NCBI GenBank assembly: GCA_002785325.1 | Contig: PFMH01000036.1 | Coordinates: 1-12,166, forward strand | DNA: 12,166 nt | Source of the DNA: a bacterium (Candidatus Howlettbacteria) CG_4_10_14_0_8_um_filter_40_9 | Lineage (GTDB): Bacteria; Patescibacteriota; CPR2; UBA1875; GCA-2785325 | Direction of reading: 5' to 3' | Shown: piece by piece, positions 1-5,712 of the stretch | Layout: every line of letters starts with the position of its first letter | How positions within the stretch are numbered: the stretch's first letter is position 1 | Translations under genes and position numbers: made by a program | Notes under the pieces: generated by a model | Database searches by the model: none | What the model was told of the DNA's origin: nothing | Seen by the model: the letters and a program-made list of their open reading frames with translations, nothing else

Positions 1-4
1 TACT

Positions 5-38
5 AAAAAGAAAGAGCCCTTCGGGGGCTCCTTCCTTT
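5..38 (-). terminator. Intrinsic terminator of the MscS-like gene
   Basis: A G/C-rich hairpin pairs GAGCCC (14-19) with GGGCTC (25-30) around a 5-nt loop. Read on the minus strand it is followed by TTTCTTTTT, as expected for Rho-independent termination, and it lies about 35 nt past the stop codon of the minus-strand gene ending at 64. The plus strand also has a T-run after the stem (CTTCCTTTTTT), so it could also end transcription arriving from the left. Confidence 0.8.
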
Positions 39-63
39 TTTGTATTACTTTTAGAATAATGCC

Positions 64-732
64 TTATCTTGGCAGATTTTTTCTTAACCTTGTCAAAAGG
101 TCTTTGGCTGAATCTTGTCCGCCTAGACCGAAGGCCAAGCCGCCGGCGATCGCTACTAGTGCTACAAACCCTGTAAACAAGGTATTTAGCATAAAGCTTG
201 CGATTCCCAACTGTGATAGTGCTGCTATCACTACAAATACTATGATTGAGTATCTAGCGACATCAGCTAACGCAGCTGCTGTTCTAGCTCCGATCGTTTC
301 TACAGCCCCTTGTACTACTTTAGCAACCAAGTCTGCAACTATAGCACCTATCATAACGATAAACACTGCAGCAACAACATTTGGTATGTAAGCAACTACT
401 CCCTGTAGAACCTCATTCACCTGAGTAAGGCTCAAGATTTCAAGAGCAGGGATAAGGAAAACTATAACTACGATCCACTGTACTAGGTCTCCTATAAGAT
501 CAAGGTAATTTACCTTTGACTTAAATACTTTATCAAGACCGATAGTATCAGTTAGGGGCTTTATCTGTACGTAACCAAGAACTCTTAAGACTACTGTCTT
601 CAAAGCCCAAGCAACTACGATACCGATAAGAAGAACTAAGATAGCTCCGATAAGATTCGGAAGATATGAAACAACTCGAGTCAAAGAATCTGTGACTGCG
701 GTTGTGGTTGCATTTGCCCATTCACTTGCCAT
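64..732 (-). CDS. Small MscS-like protein with conserved TM-helix repeats
   Basis: Predicted 222-residue integral membrane protein related to the conserved TM-helix part of small-conductance mechanosensitive channels. About five hydrophobic segments are visible (roughly residues 24-43, 80-102, 114-138, 162-180, 185-207). The last ends in GGLAFGLGGQDSAKDLL, resembling the glycine/alanine-rich pore helix of MscS. The beta domain and cytoplasmic cage of full MscS are absent, so channel activity is inferred, not shown. Residues 23-52 and 115-144 are an internal repeat (Y-PN----A----IG-IVA-). The start at 732 is chosen because GGGAGGTG lies 6 nt upstream. An in-frame ATG at 823-825 is rejected since it would lie upstream of the predicted transcription start and through a structured leader. 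Monocistronic, with its own promoter (810-839) and terminator (5-38). Confidence 0.8.
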   Translation of the reverse strand: MASEWANATTTAVTDSLTRVVSYLPNLIGAILVLLIGIVVAWALKTVVLRVLGYVQIKPLTDTIGLDKVFKSKVNYLDLIGDLVQWIVVIVFLIPALEILSLTQVNEVLQGVVAYIPNVVAAVFIVMIGAIVADLVAKVVQGAVETIGARTAAALADVARYSIIVFVVIAALSQLGIASFMLNTLFTGFVALVAIAGGLAFGLGGQDSAKDLLTRLRKNLPR

Positions 733-738
733 TTCTTT

Positions 739-746
739 CACCTCCC
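739..746 (-). promoter_or_regulatory. Strong Shine-Dalgarno site of the MscS-like gene
   Basis: GGGAGGTG on the minus strand, 6 nt before the ATG at 732. It decides the start codon. Its first two G residues are also the 3' end of the closing stem of the leader structure at 745-788, so folding could limit ribosome access. Most other first genes here have no such site. Confidence 0.8.
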
Positions 747-788
747 TTCTTCCGCCTTCGCGGTTCGCTCCTTTCGGAGTGAAGAAAG
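745..788 (-). promoter_or_regulatory. Structured 5' leader: three-way junction overlapping the RBS
   Basis: The minus-strand transcript folds as a closing stem CUUUCUU/AAGAAGG (782-788 with 745-751, 7 bp with one G-U). It encloses two 4-bp hairpins: CUCC-GAAA-GGAG (768-779, GNRA tetraloop) and CCGC-GAAG-GCGG (752-763), joined by CGAA. The closing stem ends inside the ribosome binding site, which suggests control of translation initiation. No known riboswitch class is recognised. It could instead be a dispersed palindromic repeat that landed in the leader. Confidence 0.5.
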
Positions 789-809
789 AGATTTCTCCCT
801 CTTGCTCAT

Positions 810-839
810 AAGTTAGCATAAGCACAAACTACCTGTCAA
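810..839 (-). promoter_or_regulatory. Promoter of the MscS-like gene
   Basis: A perfect minus-strand TTGACA (834-839) is followed after 18 nt by TAACTT (810-815), a modest -10 match. The predicted start near 803 gives a leader of about 70 nt carrying the three-way junction. A half-site ATAAGCACAAA (818-828), similar to the dyads at 1095-1112 and 3527-3544, lies in the spacer. Confidence 0.5.
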
Positions 840-869
840 GCAGCAGCATAAATACAAAATATGAAAATA

Positions 870-1013
870 AAATTATAGCCGGTAAACTACCGCTGTGCCG
901 CACGCCAAGTTAAATATAAGTTGGCGTCATCATCGAATTTTTTTATCCGATATCAGACTCCGTTTTTTAACTAGTCTTTAGCGAGCACAGCAGAAATTCA
1001 CCAGCTATAATTT
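870..1013 (-). ncRNA. Candidate structured RNA: long-stem four-way junction
   Basis: Arms 870-898 and 985-1013 are inverted repeats matching at 24 of 29 positions. In the minus-strand RNA four of the five mismatches become G-U pairs, leaving only one U-U. After a bulged U (984) three more pairs follow (899-901 with 981-983). The stem encloses three hairpins: AGACU/AGUCU (955-959 with 973-977), AUCGGAU/AUUCGAU with an A6 loop (932-951), and ACGCCAA/UUGGCGU (902-927, directly abutting the main stem). Only 3-4-nt linkers remain, so nearly every base is accounted for. A possible -10 TATATT (1017-1022, minus) with TGGACT 18 nt upstream precedes it, and a U-rich tract (about 853-872) follows the 3' arm, consistent with a free-standing transcript of about 150 nt. 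It is not recognised as 6S, SRP, tmRNA or RNase P RNA. A MITE-like element is the main alternative. Confidence 0.5.
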
Positions 1014-1067
1014 GTCAATATATACATCTTAAACAAACACAGTCCAACCTTCATTTGCTTATTAAAC

Positions 1068-1098
1068 AAAAAAAGTACCAAAATATGATACTTCTTTG
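1068..1098 (-). terminator. Intrinsic terminator of the CdaR-type operon
   Basis: In the minus-strand RNA GAUACUU/AAGUACC arms (1087-1093 with 1073-1079, one G-U) close a 7-nt A/U loop. A/U pairs extend the stem outward, and a run of seven T on the minus strand (1068-1074) begins in the stem base and continues past it. It lies about 95 nt beyond the stop codon of the second regulator. Confidence 0.7.
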
Positions 1099-1112
1099 TG
1101 ATAAAGCACAAC
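1095..1112. promoter_or_regulatory. Dyad site B, TTTGTG-N6-CACAAC
   Basis: TTTGTG-ATAAAG-CACAAC nearly repeats the dyad upstream of the regulator operon (TTTGTG-ATAATG-CACAAA at 3527-3544), differing at 2 of 18 bases. It overlaps the foot of the operon terminator. It may be an accessory operator for one of the CdaR-type proteins; this is inferred from resemblance only. Confidence 0.35.
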
Positions 1113-1121
1113 TGACAGAAT

Positions 1122-1184
1122 ATCCAATATCCAATATGATTATACTTGTCCAATCAAAATTGGAAATTGTTAATTGTTAATTTA
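1122..1184. repeat. Heptanucleotide repeat arrays
   Basis: Two period-7 arrays lie side by side: ATCCAAT twice plus AT (1122-1137), and AAATTGG, AAATTGT, TAATTGT, TAATTTA (1157-1184). The inverted repeat TCCAAT-caaa-ATTGGA (1149-1164) sits at their junction, as though the second array were a diverged reverse-orientation version of the first. It lies in the 3' region of the regulator operon. Confidence 0.65.
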
Positions 1185-1189
1185 AAATA

Positions 1190-2362
1190 CTACCCCAGCG
1201 TTCTCATCATAAATCCTAGCTTTATTTGGAGTGCGTCCTGGAATCTTTTGGGATCCAGCCCGATAAGTTTCTTTACTTTTGTAAGTCGGTATATCAAAGT
1301 GTTTCGATGAAGATGAAGTTCTTTGGAAGCAACAGTCAGATTCATCCCCGAAGAAAGAAAAACTTGAACCGTCTTCAAAAGATCTTGATCGTTTGTAAGC
1401 GGTTTTAGGACTTCTTCGGCTATTTCCATCTTTCTTGAATGCGACACATTTCCGGAAAGCGAAGCGAAAGTTCCAACGTCTAAGATATGATAGATAGACC
1501 CTTTGCCCCAAACTTTTATCCCGACTTCGAGTGCGAGGTTGGCATCCAGAAAAGATTTTCTAAGCCCTTCTACCCCAGGGTAATACTGCCCCACCCCAAT
1601 CGAGATAGTGTTGTTTTTGAATTCCTTTTTCAAAATGGCGTTTATATATTTCGCTTTCTCTTTAAAAAATTTTGTATAATCCCCTTTGAGAATATTTTCC
1701 TTTTCACCCATGCCTTTGAGAATTACAAACTTGTCATCATTTATATATATGACAACATTTTGGTCATAATCCGAAAATCCTTTTTTAATCAGAAGCTCTA
1801 TCTGTTGAGCATAATCTATAAACTCTAGCTTCTTTGATTCTTCGGTAAGTTTCTGAGATCTTTTTAAGAAATTGTTTGCAAAATCTTCTATCATAACTAC
1901 GATCACGGCTTGTTTTGCCCTTAAGTTTATCTTTAAAACGTCGGCTTGAGCGATAGCTTCATCAATATTTTTTATATTTTCTGTAGTCAAAAGCTCTTTT
2001 ACGAAGCTTGTTCTAATATTGGTCACGGAAAAAAGGTTCTTTACTATATATTCCTGGTAAACCAAAACTTCAGCCATCCCTTGTAATAAGCTCATGCTCT
2101 CCTTCGAAACGCCTTTAGTCTCTACGCCGACCGCTCCGATAGCTTTCTCGTCATAATATATAGGATTCCAAGTTACACCAGAAAGCTCATCACTGTAACT
2201 GCTTCCTTCTTTTATCGATCTAAATGCTGATGGGAAAAATTCTCCTTTATTGTCCTCGGACACGATAAAGCCGCTTTCGTTTGAGATATATACGCTCTTC
2301 CCCAAAACTAGTTTTATCTTTTCCTGAAGGTCTGCAGAGATGTCTTGATCGAGTCTCATCAT
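1190..2362 (-). CDS. CdaR/PucR-family transcriptional regulator (second of pair)
   Basis: A 390-residue regulator with CdaR-type architecture. The N-terminal sensor-like region (about 10-110) contains the pattern GFIVSED...AIGAVGVE typical of sugar-diacid recognition domains. A degenerate GGDEF-like middle domain (about 150-300) ends ISIGVGQYYPGVEGLRKSF. The C-terminal PucR helix-turn-helix (about 333-388) carries NLTVASKELHLHRNTLIYRL and GLDP. The family generally controls genes for uptake or breakdown of small carboxylates, sugar diacids or purines; the ligand here is unknown. The start overlaps the upstream regulator's stop by 4 nt (ATGA), and AGGAGG lies 8 nt before the ATG, so translation is probably coupled. 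A second ATG follows immediately (2359). It is a paralogue of its operon partner but clearly diverged. Confidence 0.85.
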   Translation of the reverse strand: MMRLDQDISADLQEKIKLVLGKSVYISNESGFIVSEDNKGEFFPSAFRSIKEGSSYSDELSGVTWNPIYYDEKAIGAVGVETKGVSKESMSLLQGMAEVLVYQEYIVKNLFSVTNIRTSFVKELLTTENIKNIDEAIAQADVLKINLRAKQAVIVVMIEDFANNFLKRSQKLTEESKKLEFIDYAQQIELLIKKGFSDYDQNVVIYINDDKFVILKGMGEKENILKGDYTKFFKEKAKYINAILKKEFKNNTISIGVGQYYPGVEGLRKSFLDANLALEVGIKVWGKGSIYHILDVGTFASLSGNVSHSRKMEIAEEVLKPLTNDQDLLKTVQVFLSSGMNLTVASKELHLHRNTLIYRLTKVKKLIGLDPKRFQDALQIKLGFMMRTLG

Positions 2363-3489
2363 ATAGTTCCTCCTATAGCAAAGCTTGTAAAAAGCATTGC
2401 AAGTTTTATCTGAACTGCATCGTCAAAAACCCTAGGGTCCAGACTCGTCGCCTCCATTATCTTGTCCAGTCTATACACCAAAGTATTCCTATGAATTTTA
2501 AGTTTTTCCGCCGTTTTTGTAAGACTCATATTGCAATCAAAAAAAGTTTCCAAAGTTCTGAGAGCCTCATCTTTATTTGAAAATTTGGAAAAAAGATCTT
2601 TAGAGTAGCTTTCCCTTGTCTCATCCTCGCCTTTCACCAAAGGCGCCACAACGCCGAAGCTGTCAAAGTGATACATCTTGTCTTCTCCCCACACTTGCTC
2701 GCCCAGTTTCGCCGTAAAGATTGCTTCCCCAAATGACTGTGCCAGCCCTTTTATCCCTTCATAAAAACTTCCTATCCCTATAGTCAATACATTTCTCAAC
2801 TCGTTTCGAATAATGTAATGTATGGAGTCTACGGTGTCTTTGAAATGACTCAGGTTTTTTTCGAAATCTTCCTCACTGCCTATATCCTTCAAAACAACAA
2901 AAGCATTTTCACCGGCATATGCGATGATATTGTCCTTATGTCTGGTATAAAAAGAGTCGATCGCCCTCTGTATCTTTTCTTTTGTCCTCTGTATCCGATC
3001 CTCTTTTTCTTCTCCCGATATCTCTGTCTTTTTAAATATCTCACCCTGAGCTCCTCCGATCAAAAGCACGATGGCAACTCTGGGTTTCGATAAGTCGATC
3101 TTTAACGCTCTTGCTTCAGCTTTCAAGATATCCTCATCCACATCCTTATGCAGAAGGTCATAAACAAACTTATCTAGGTGTCTGCCAAAACTTGGGATAT
3201 CGGACAAGAAAATAAGCTGATCCAGATAAAGCTCTGTCATCGAAAGCAATACCTTTTCAACGTCCTTTATCTGTTTTTTACTTTCGTCAATATATATAAA
3301 GCCGATCTTTTCGCCTTTGTGACGAATAAGAAGGGCTTTATTGTTTGAGTTCACTTTCAGCGGATTTTTTTCGATCTCAAAAGAAGCGCTTTTTGCCAAA
3401 ACCTCGCCAAAAATATCCGTTATAGCAAACTTCTCATTTAGAAGCGGCTCAAGCTTTTTAATCAGTTTTTTAGCGATTAATGTATCCAT
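2359..3489 (-). CDS. CdaR/PucR-family transcriptional regulator (first of pair)
   Basis: A 376-residue regulator with the same layout as its downstream partner: a short N-terminal sensor-like region (about 8-95, with ITDIFGEVLAKS and GEKIGFIYID), a GGDEF-like middle region (about 135-285, with LTIGIGSFYEGIKGLAQSF), and a C-terminal PucR HTH (about 315-368, MSLTKTAEKLKIHRNTLVYR). The sensor region is shorter than in classical CdaR, so the ligand cannot be assigned. First gene of the operon. A TATAAA box (3505-3510, minus) lies 15 nt before the ATG and no Shine-Dalgarno is visible, so the leader is very short. The dyad at 3527-3544 overlaps the -35 zone, consistent with autoregulation. No catabolic gene is attached to the pair. 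Confidence 0.85.
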   Translation of the reverse strand: MDTLIAKKLIKKLEPLLNEKFAITDIFGEVLAKSASFEIEKNPLKVNSNNKALLIRHKGEKIGFIYIDESKKQIKDVEKVLLSMTELYLDQLIFLSDIPSFGRHLDKFVYDLLHKDVDEDILKAEARALKIDLSKPRVAIVLLIGGAQGEIFKKTEISGEEKEDRIQRTKEKIQRAIDSFYTRHKDNIIAYAGENAFVVLKDIGSEEDFEKNLSHFKDTVDSIHYIIRNELRNVLTIGIGSFYEGIKGLAQSFGEAIFTAKLGEQVWGEDKMYHFDSFGVVAPLVKGEDETRESYSKDLFSKFSNKDEALRTLETFFDCNMSLTKTAEKLKIHRNTLVYRLDKIMEATSLDPRVFDDAVQIKLAMLFTSFAIGGTI

Positions 3490-3504
3490 AAACTATTTTG
3501 TTTA

Positions 3505-3533
3505 TTTATATAGCTAGAGCTGCTTGTTTGTGA
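3505..3533 (-). promoter_or_regulatory. Promoter of the CdaR-type operon
   Basis: TATAAA on the minus strand (3505-3510) is a 5/6 match to a -10 box. The -35 position (about 3528-3533) reads TCACAA, a poor match lying inside the dyad at 3527-3544, as expected if a bound regulator assists or blocks polymerase. The predicted start is near 3498. Confidence 0.4.
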
Positions 3534-3544
3534 TAATGCACAAA
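3527..3544. promoter_or_regulatory. Dyad site A, TTTGTG-N6-CACAAA
   Basis: A perfect 6+6 inverted repeat, TTTGTG-ATAATG-CACAAA, over the -35 region of the regulator operon. A near copy is at 1095-1112 and a half-site is in the MscS-like promoter (818-828). TGTG and CACA are 6 nt apart, not the 8 of a CRP site. Inferred operator for one or both CdaR-type proteins. Confidence 0.45.
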
Positions 3545-3558
3545 TTCTATCAAAGTTC

Positions 3559-3567
3559 TTATCCACA
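3559..3567 (+). promoter_or_regulatory. DnaA-box match
   Basis: TTATCCACA fits the R-type DnaA box TTATNCACA exactly. It is the only one seen in this gap and no dnaA or dnaN is nearby, so it is more likely a regulatory or titration site, or chance, than an origin. Confidence 0.25.
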
Positions 3568-3580
3568 GTCAAGCATAAGT

Positions 3581-3615
3581 ATTCGGATATCGGGATTCAG
3601 ATTTCAAAAGTCGGG
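3581..3615. repeat. Degenerate heptanucleotide array
   Basis: Five consecutive heptads (ATTCGGA, TATCGGG, ATTCAGA, TTTCAAA, AGTCGGG) all share TC at positions 3-4, with partial agreement elsewhere. It resembles a decayed member of the period-7 repeats seen elsewhere in the window. Confidence 0.35.
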
Positions 3616-3666
3616 AAGCATCTCATCATTCTAGTAGCCAGTGTCTAGCAAGGATCAGATCCTCGT

Positions 3667-3694
3667 TAACTATCAATATCGGTAGGGTATAATG
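3667..3694 (+). promoter_or_regulatory. Upstream promoter candidate for tRNA-Val/thrS
   Basis: TTAACT (3667-3672), 16-nt spacer, then a perfect TATAAT (3689-3694). The same hexamer pair recurs nearer the tRNA at 3739-3767. Its transcript would start about 85 nt before the tRNA. Confidence 0.4.
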
Positions 3695-3738
3695 TTTGAC
3701 AAGGTTCTCTCCCTTGACAGTCATTCCCTAGATTTTAA

Positions 3739-3767
3739 TTAACTAACTGTTATATAAATGATATAAT
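3739..3767 (+). promoter_or_regulatory. Promoter of tRNA-Val
   Basis: TTAACT (3739-3744), 17-nt spacer, TATAAT (3762-3767). The predicted start is near 3774, a dozen bases before the mature tRNA 5' end. It is well placed and has a consensus -10. Confidence 0.6.
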
Positions 3768-3785
3768 CATTTTATTAATTATTAC

Positions 3786-3862
3786 GGGCGGCTAGCTCAG
3801 CTGGTTAGAGCGCTACGTTGACATCGTAGAGGCCACTGGTTCGAGTCCAGTGTCGCCCACCA
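3786..3862 (+). tRNA. tRNA-Val (anticodon GAC), CCA encoded
   Basis: A complete 77-nt cloverleaf. The acceptor GGGCGGC pairs with GTCGCCC (3852-3858, one G-U). The D-stem is GCTC/GAGC, the anticodon stem CTACG/CGTAG with loop TTGACAT (anticodon GAC at 3820-3822), and the T-arm ACTGG-TTCGAGT-CCAGT. The discriminator is A and CCA is encoded at 3860-3862. It reads GUC and GUU valine codons. It lies 65 nt upstream of thrS and may be cotranscribed with it. Confidence 0.95.
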
Positions 3863-3915
3863 TAGTCCTTGTCCCCAAAAATGGCATTCCCATGGGAAAA
3901 GAAATTAAGCTGTTG

Positions 3916-3930
3916 TATAATCCTAATATG
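3916..3930 (+). promoter_or_regulatory. -10 box fused to the thrS start (leaderless)
   Basis: TATAAT (3916-3921) is followed by 6 nt and then the ATG at 3928, so transcription would begin at or next to the start codon. No Shine-Dalgarno is seen. The -35 region is poor. Readthrough from the tRNA promoter would give a longer transcript. Confidence 0.5.
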
Positions 3931-5712
3931 GCAAAAGAAAAAAAACAAAACTTAAATCTCGAAACCATGCGGCATTCGCTATCGCACATCATGGCGGCAG
4001 CGGTTCTCGACATGTTCCCGGAAGCCAAGCTCGGCATCGGGCCGCCTATCGAGAACGGATTTTATTATGACTTTGATCTTCCTCGAACGCTTATTCCTGA
4101 AGATCTTGTTTTGATCGAAGGGAAAATGCGGAAAATTATTAAGAGGAATCTTCCGTTTGAGAAAACCGAGGCACCGATAGATTACGCTATCAGAGAAGCC
4201 AAAAAGAAAAAGGAAGTTTACAAGCTCGAGATTTTAAATGACCTCAAAAAAGCCCTTCCACCGAATCGACAGGCTCACGGCAAGCAGGGTCGAGGGATAA
4301 TGGTTTCGTTTTACCGCACCGGCGACTTCGTCGATCTCTGCAAGGGTCCACATGTAAAGTCGACTGGTAAAGTCGGAGCATTCAAACTTACCAAAATCTC
4401 CGGCGCTTACTGGAGAGGCGATGAGAAAAACAAAATGCTACAAAGGATTTACGGCGTTGCGTTTGAAAGCCAAAAAGAGCTTGACGAATATTTGAAAAAT
4501 ATGGAGGAAGCCGAAAAGAGAGACCACCGAAAACTAGGCCAAGAACTTGATCTTTTCTCAAACCCTGAAGAAATGGGCGGTGGGCTTCCCCTTTGGCACC
4601 CAAAGGGCGCTTCTCTCCGCAGTGTAATCGAAGAATTTTGGAAAAAAGAACATCAAAAAAGAGGTTACGAATTGGTTTATACTCCCCATATCGCCAAACT
4701 AGACATATGGAAAACTAGCGGTCATTGGGATTTTTATCGAGAGAATCTCTACTCGCCAATGATGATTGACGAACAGGAATATCTGGTAAAACCGATGAAC
4801 TGTCCTTTCCACATCTTCATTTTCAAATCAAAACTCCGAAGTTATAGAGAGCTGCCAGTAAAGTATGCCGAGCTCGGCACAGTTTACAGATACGAAAGGT
4901 CCGGCGTTTTACACGGCCTAACAAGAGTCCGCGGATTCACTCAAGATGACGCCCACATATTCTGCACGCCAAAACAGCTCGAAAATGAAATAATCGAGAC
5001 ACTGCGATTGGTCGACTTTATGATGGGTACCTTCGATTTCAAATACAATGTCTATCTTTCTACCAAACCGGAAAAGGCGGTCGGTTCTGATAAGACATGG
5101 AAAGAATCAACCAAAGCGCTTGAATCAGCTCTCAAAAAAACGAAAGTAAAATATATACTTGATCCGGGCGAAGGCGTCTTTTACGGTCCGAAAATCGACG
5201 TAAAGCTCGAGGATTCTCTCGGAAGAGAGTGGCAAGGACCGACTGTTCAGGTCGACTTTAACCTTCCGGAAAAATTTAACGTCGAATATGTCGACGAAAA
5301 AGGGAATAAAGAAAGAGTTGTTATGGTTCATCGCGCCGTTCTCGGATCGATGGAAAGATTTATCGGAGTTCTTATCGAGCACTACGCCGGAGCATTTCCT
5401 CTCTGGCTGGCGCCTGTACAAGCAGTTGTTATCCCGATCTCGGATAAAAAACACGGTAAATACGCACACACTGTCGCTAATTTATTAAAAGAATCAGGGC
5501 TTCGAGTCGAAGTTGACGAAAGACCGGAGTCACTAGGCCGAAGGATCAGGGATAATGAAATGCAAAAAGTTCCATATATAATAATAGTCGGCGACAAAGA
5601 GATGACCTCCAAAAAAGTTTCTGTCCGTTCTTTCAAAAAAGGAGATCTGGGATCGAAAAGCACCTCTGCTTTTATAAAAGAAATGCTTAAAGAAATAGAG
5701 GAGAAAAAATGA
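3928..5712 (+). CDS. thrS: Threonyl-tRNA synthetase lacking the TGS domain
   Basis: Class II synthetase charging tRNA-Thr, 594 residues against about 640 in typical bacterial enzymes; the N-terminal TGS domain is missing. The editing domain (about 10-205) keeps its zinc-type motif: H16-xxx-H20 and C138-KGP-H142 in DLCKGPH. The catalytic core has zinc ligands C292 (MNCP), H343 (DAHIF) and H468 (MVHRA), with motif 2 around VYRYERSG and motif 3 around VLGSMERFIGVLIEHY. The C-terminal anticodon-binding domain spans about 495-590. Editing of mischarged serine is therefore expected to be intact. The start at 3928 gives MAKEKK; an upstream in-frame GTG at 3850 is rejected because it lies within the tRNA. 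The stop overlaps the next small gene by 4 nt. Confidence 0.95.
   Translation: MAKEKKQNLNLETMRHSLSHIMAAAVLDMFPEAKLGIGPPIENGFYYDFDLPRTLIPEDLVLIEGKMRKIIKRNLPFEKTEAPIDYAIREAKKKKEVYKLEILNDLKKALPPNRQAHGKQGRGIMVSFYRTGDFVDLCKGPHVKSTGKVGAFKLTKISGAYWRGDEKNKMLQRIYGVAFESQKELDEYLKNMEEAEKRDHRKLGQELDLFSNPEEMGGGLPLWHPKGASLRSVIEEFWKKEHQKRGYELVYTPHIAKLDIWKTSGHWDFYRENLYSPMMIDEQEYLVKPMNCPFHIFIFKSKLRSYRELPVKYAELGTVYRYERSGVLHGLTRVRGFTQDDAHIFCTPKQLENEIIETLRLVDFMMGTFDFKYNVYLSTKPEKAVGSDKTWKESTKALESALKKTKVKYILDPGEGVFYGPKIDVKLEDSLGREWQGPTVQVDFNLPEKFNVEYVDEKGNKERVVMVHRAVLGSMERFIGVLIEHYAGAFPLWLAPVQAVVIPISDKKHGKYAHTVANLLKESGLRVEVDERPESLGRRIRDNEMQKVPYIIIVGDKEMTSKKVSVRSFKKGDLGSKSTSAFIKEMLKEIEEKK

Larger units (their letters stand above)
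826..1189. other. Protein-gene-free gap
   Basis: No convincing protein gene is present on either strand. From left to right it holds the -35 of the MscS-like gene, the structured RNA candidate (870-1013), the terminator of the regulator operon (1068-1098) overlapping a dyad at 1095-1112, and heptanucleotide repeats (1122-1184). No function is seen for 1023-1067 beyond a weak possible -35. Confidence 0.7.

Noticed and set aside
59..391. Plus-strand open frame over the MscS-like gene
   Set aside because: Antisense to a clear membrane protein; Ala/Thr-rich low-complexity product typical of a shadow frame.
733..825. 31-residue N-terminal extension of the MscS-like protein
   Set aside because: It would be encoded by the promoter and hairpin leader, is not membrane-like, and the strong Shine-Dalgarno points to 732.
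902..944. Plus-strand terminator (ACGCCAA/TTGGCGT followed by seven T)
   Set aside because: The T-run starts about 10 nt after the stem and no plus-strand gene precedes it; both parts are better explained as hairpins of the minus-strand RNA candidate.
1122..1184. CRISPR array
   Set aside because: Units are 7 nt and contiguous with no spacers; no cas genes in the window.
3527..3544. CRP-binding site
   Set aside because: TGTG and CACA are separated by 6 nt rather than the 8 of a CRP site, and no CRP-like gene is seen.
3651..3664. Hairpin at AGGATCAGATTCCT as a remnant of the miaB-type element
   Set aside because: Only 4 bp pair cleanly and the terminal repeats are absent.
3695..3785. T-box or other tRNA-sensing leader for thrS
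   Set aside because: No T-box sequence or antiterminator pair is seen, and a tRNA gene plus a leaderless promoter separate this stretch from thrS.
3490..3785. Replication origin
   Set aside because: One DnaA box only, no dnaA/dnaN and no cluster of repeats typical of oriC.
3850..3927. Longer thrS starting at the GTG at 3850
   Set aside because: The start would lie inside the T-arm of tRNA-Val, and the added residues have no TGS-domain character; 3928 has a promoter-linked ATG.
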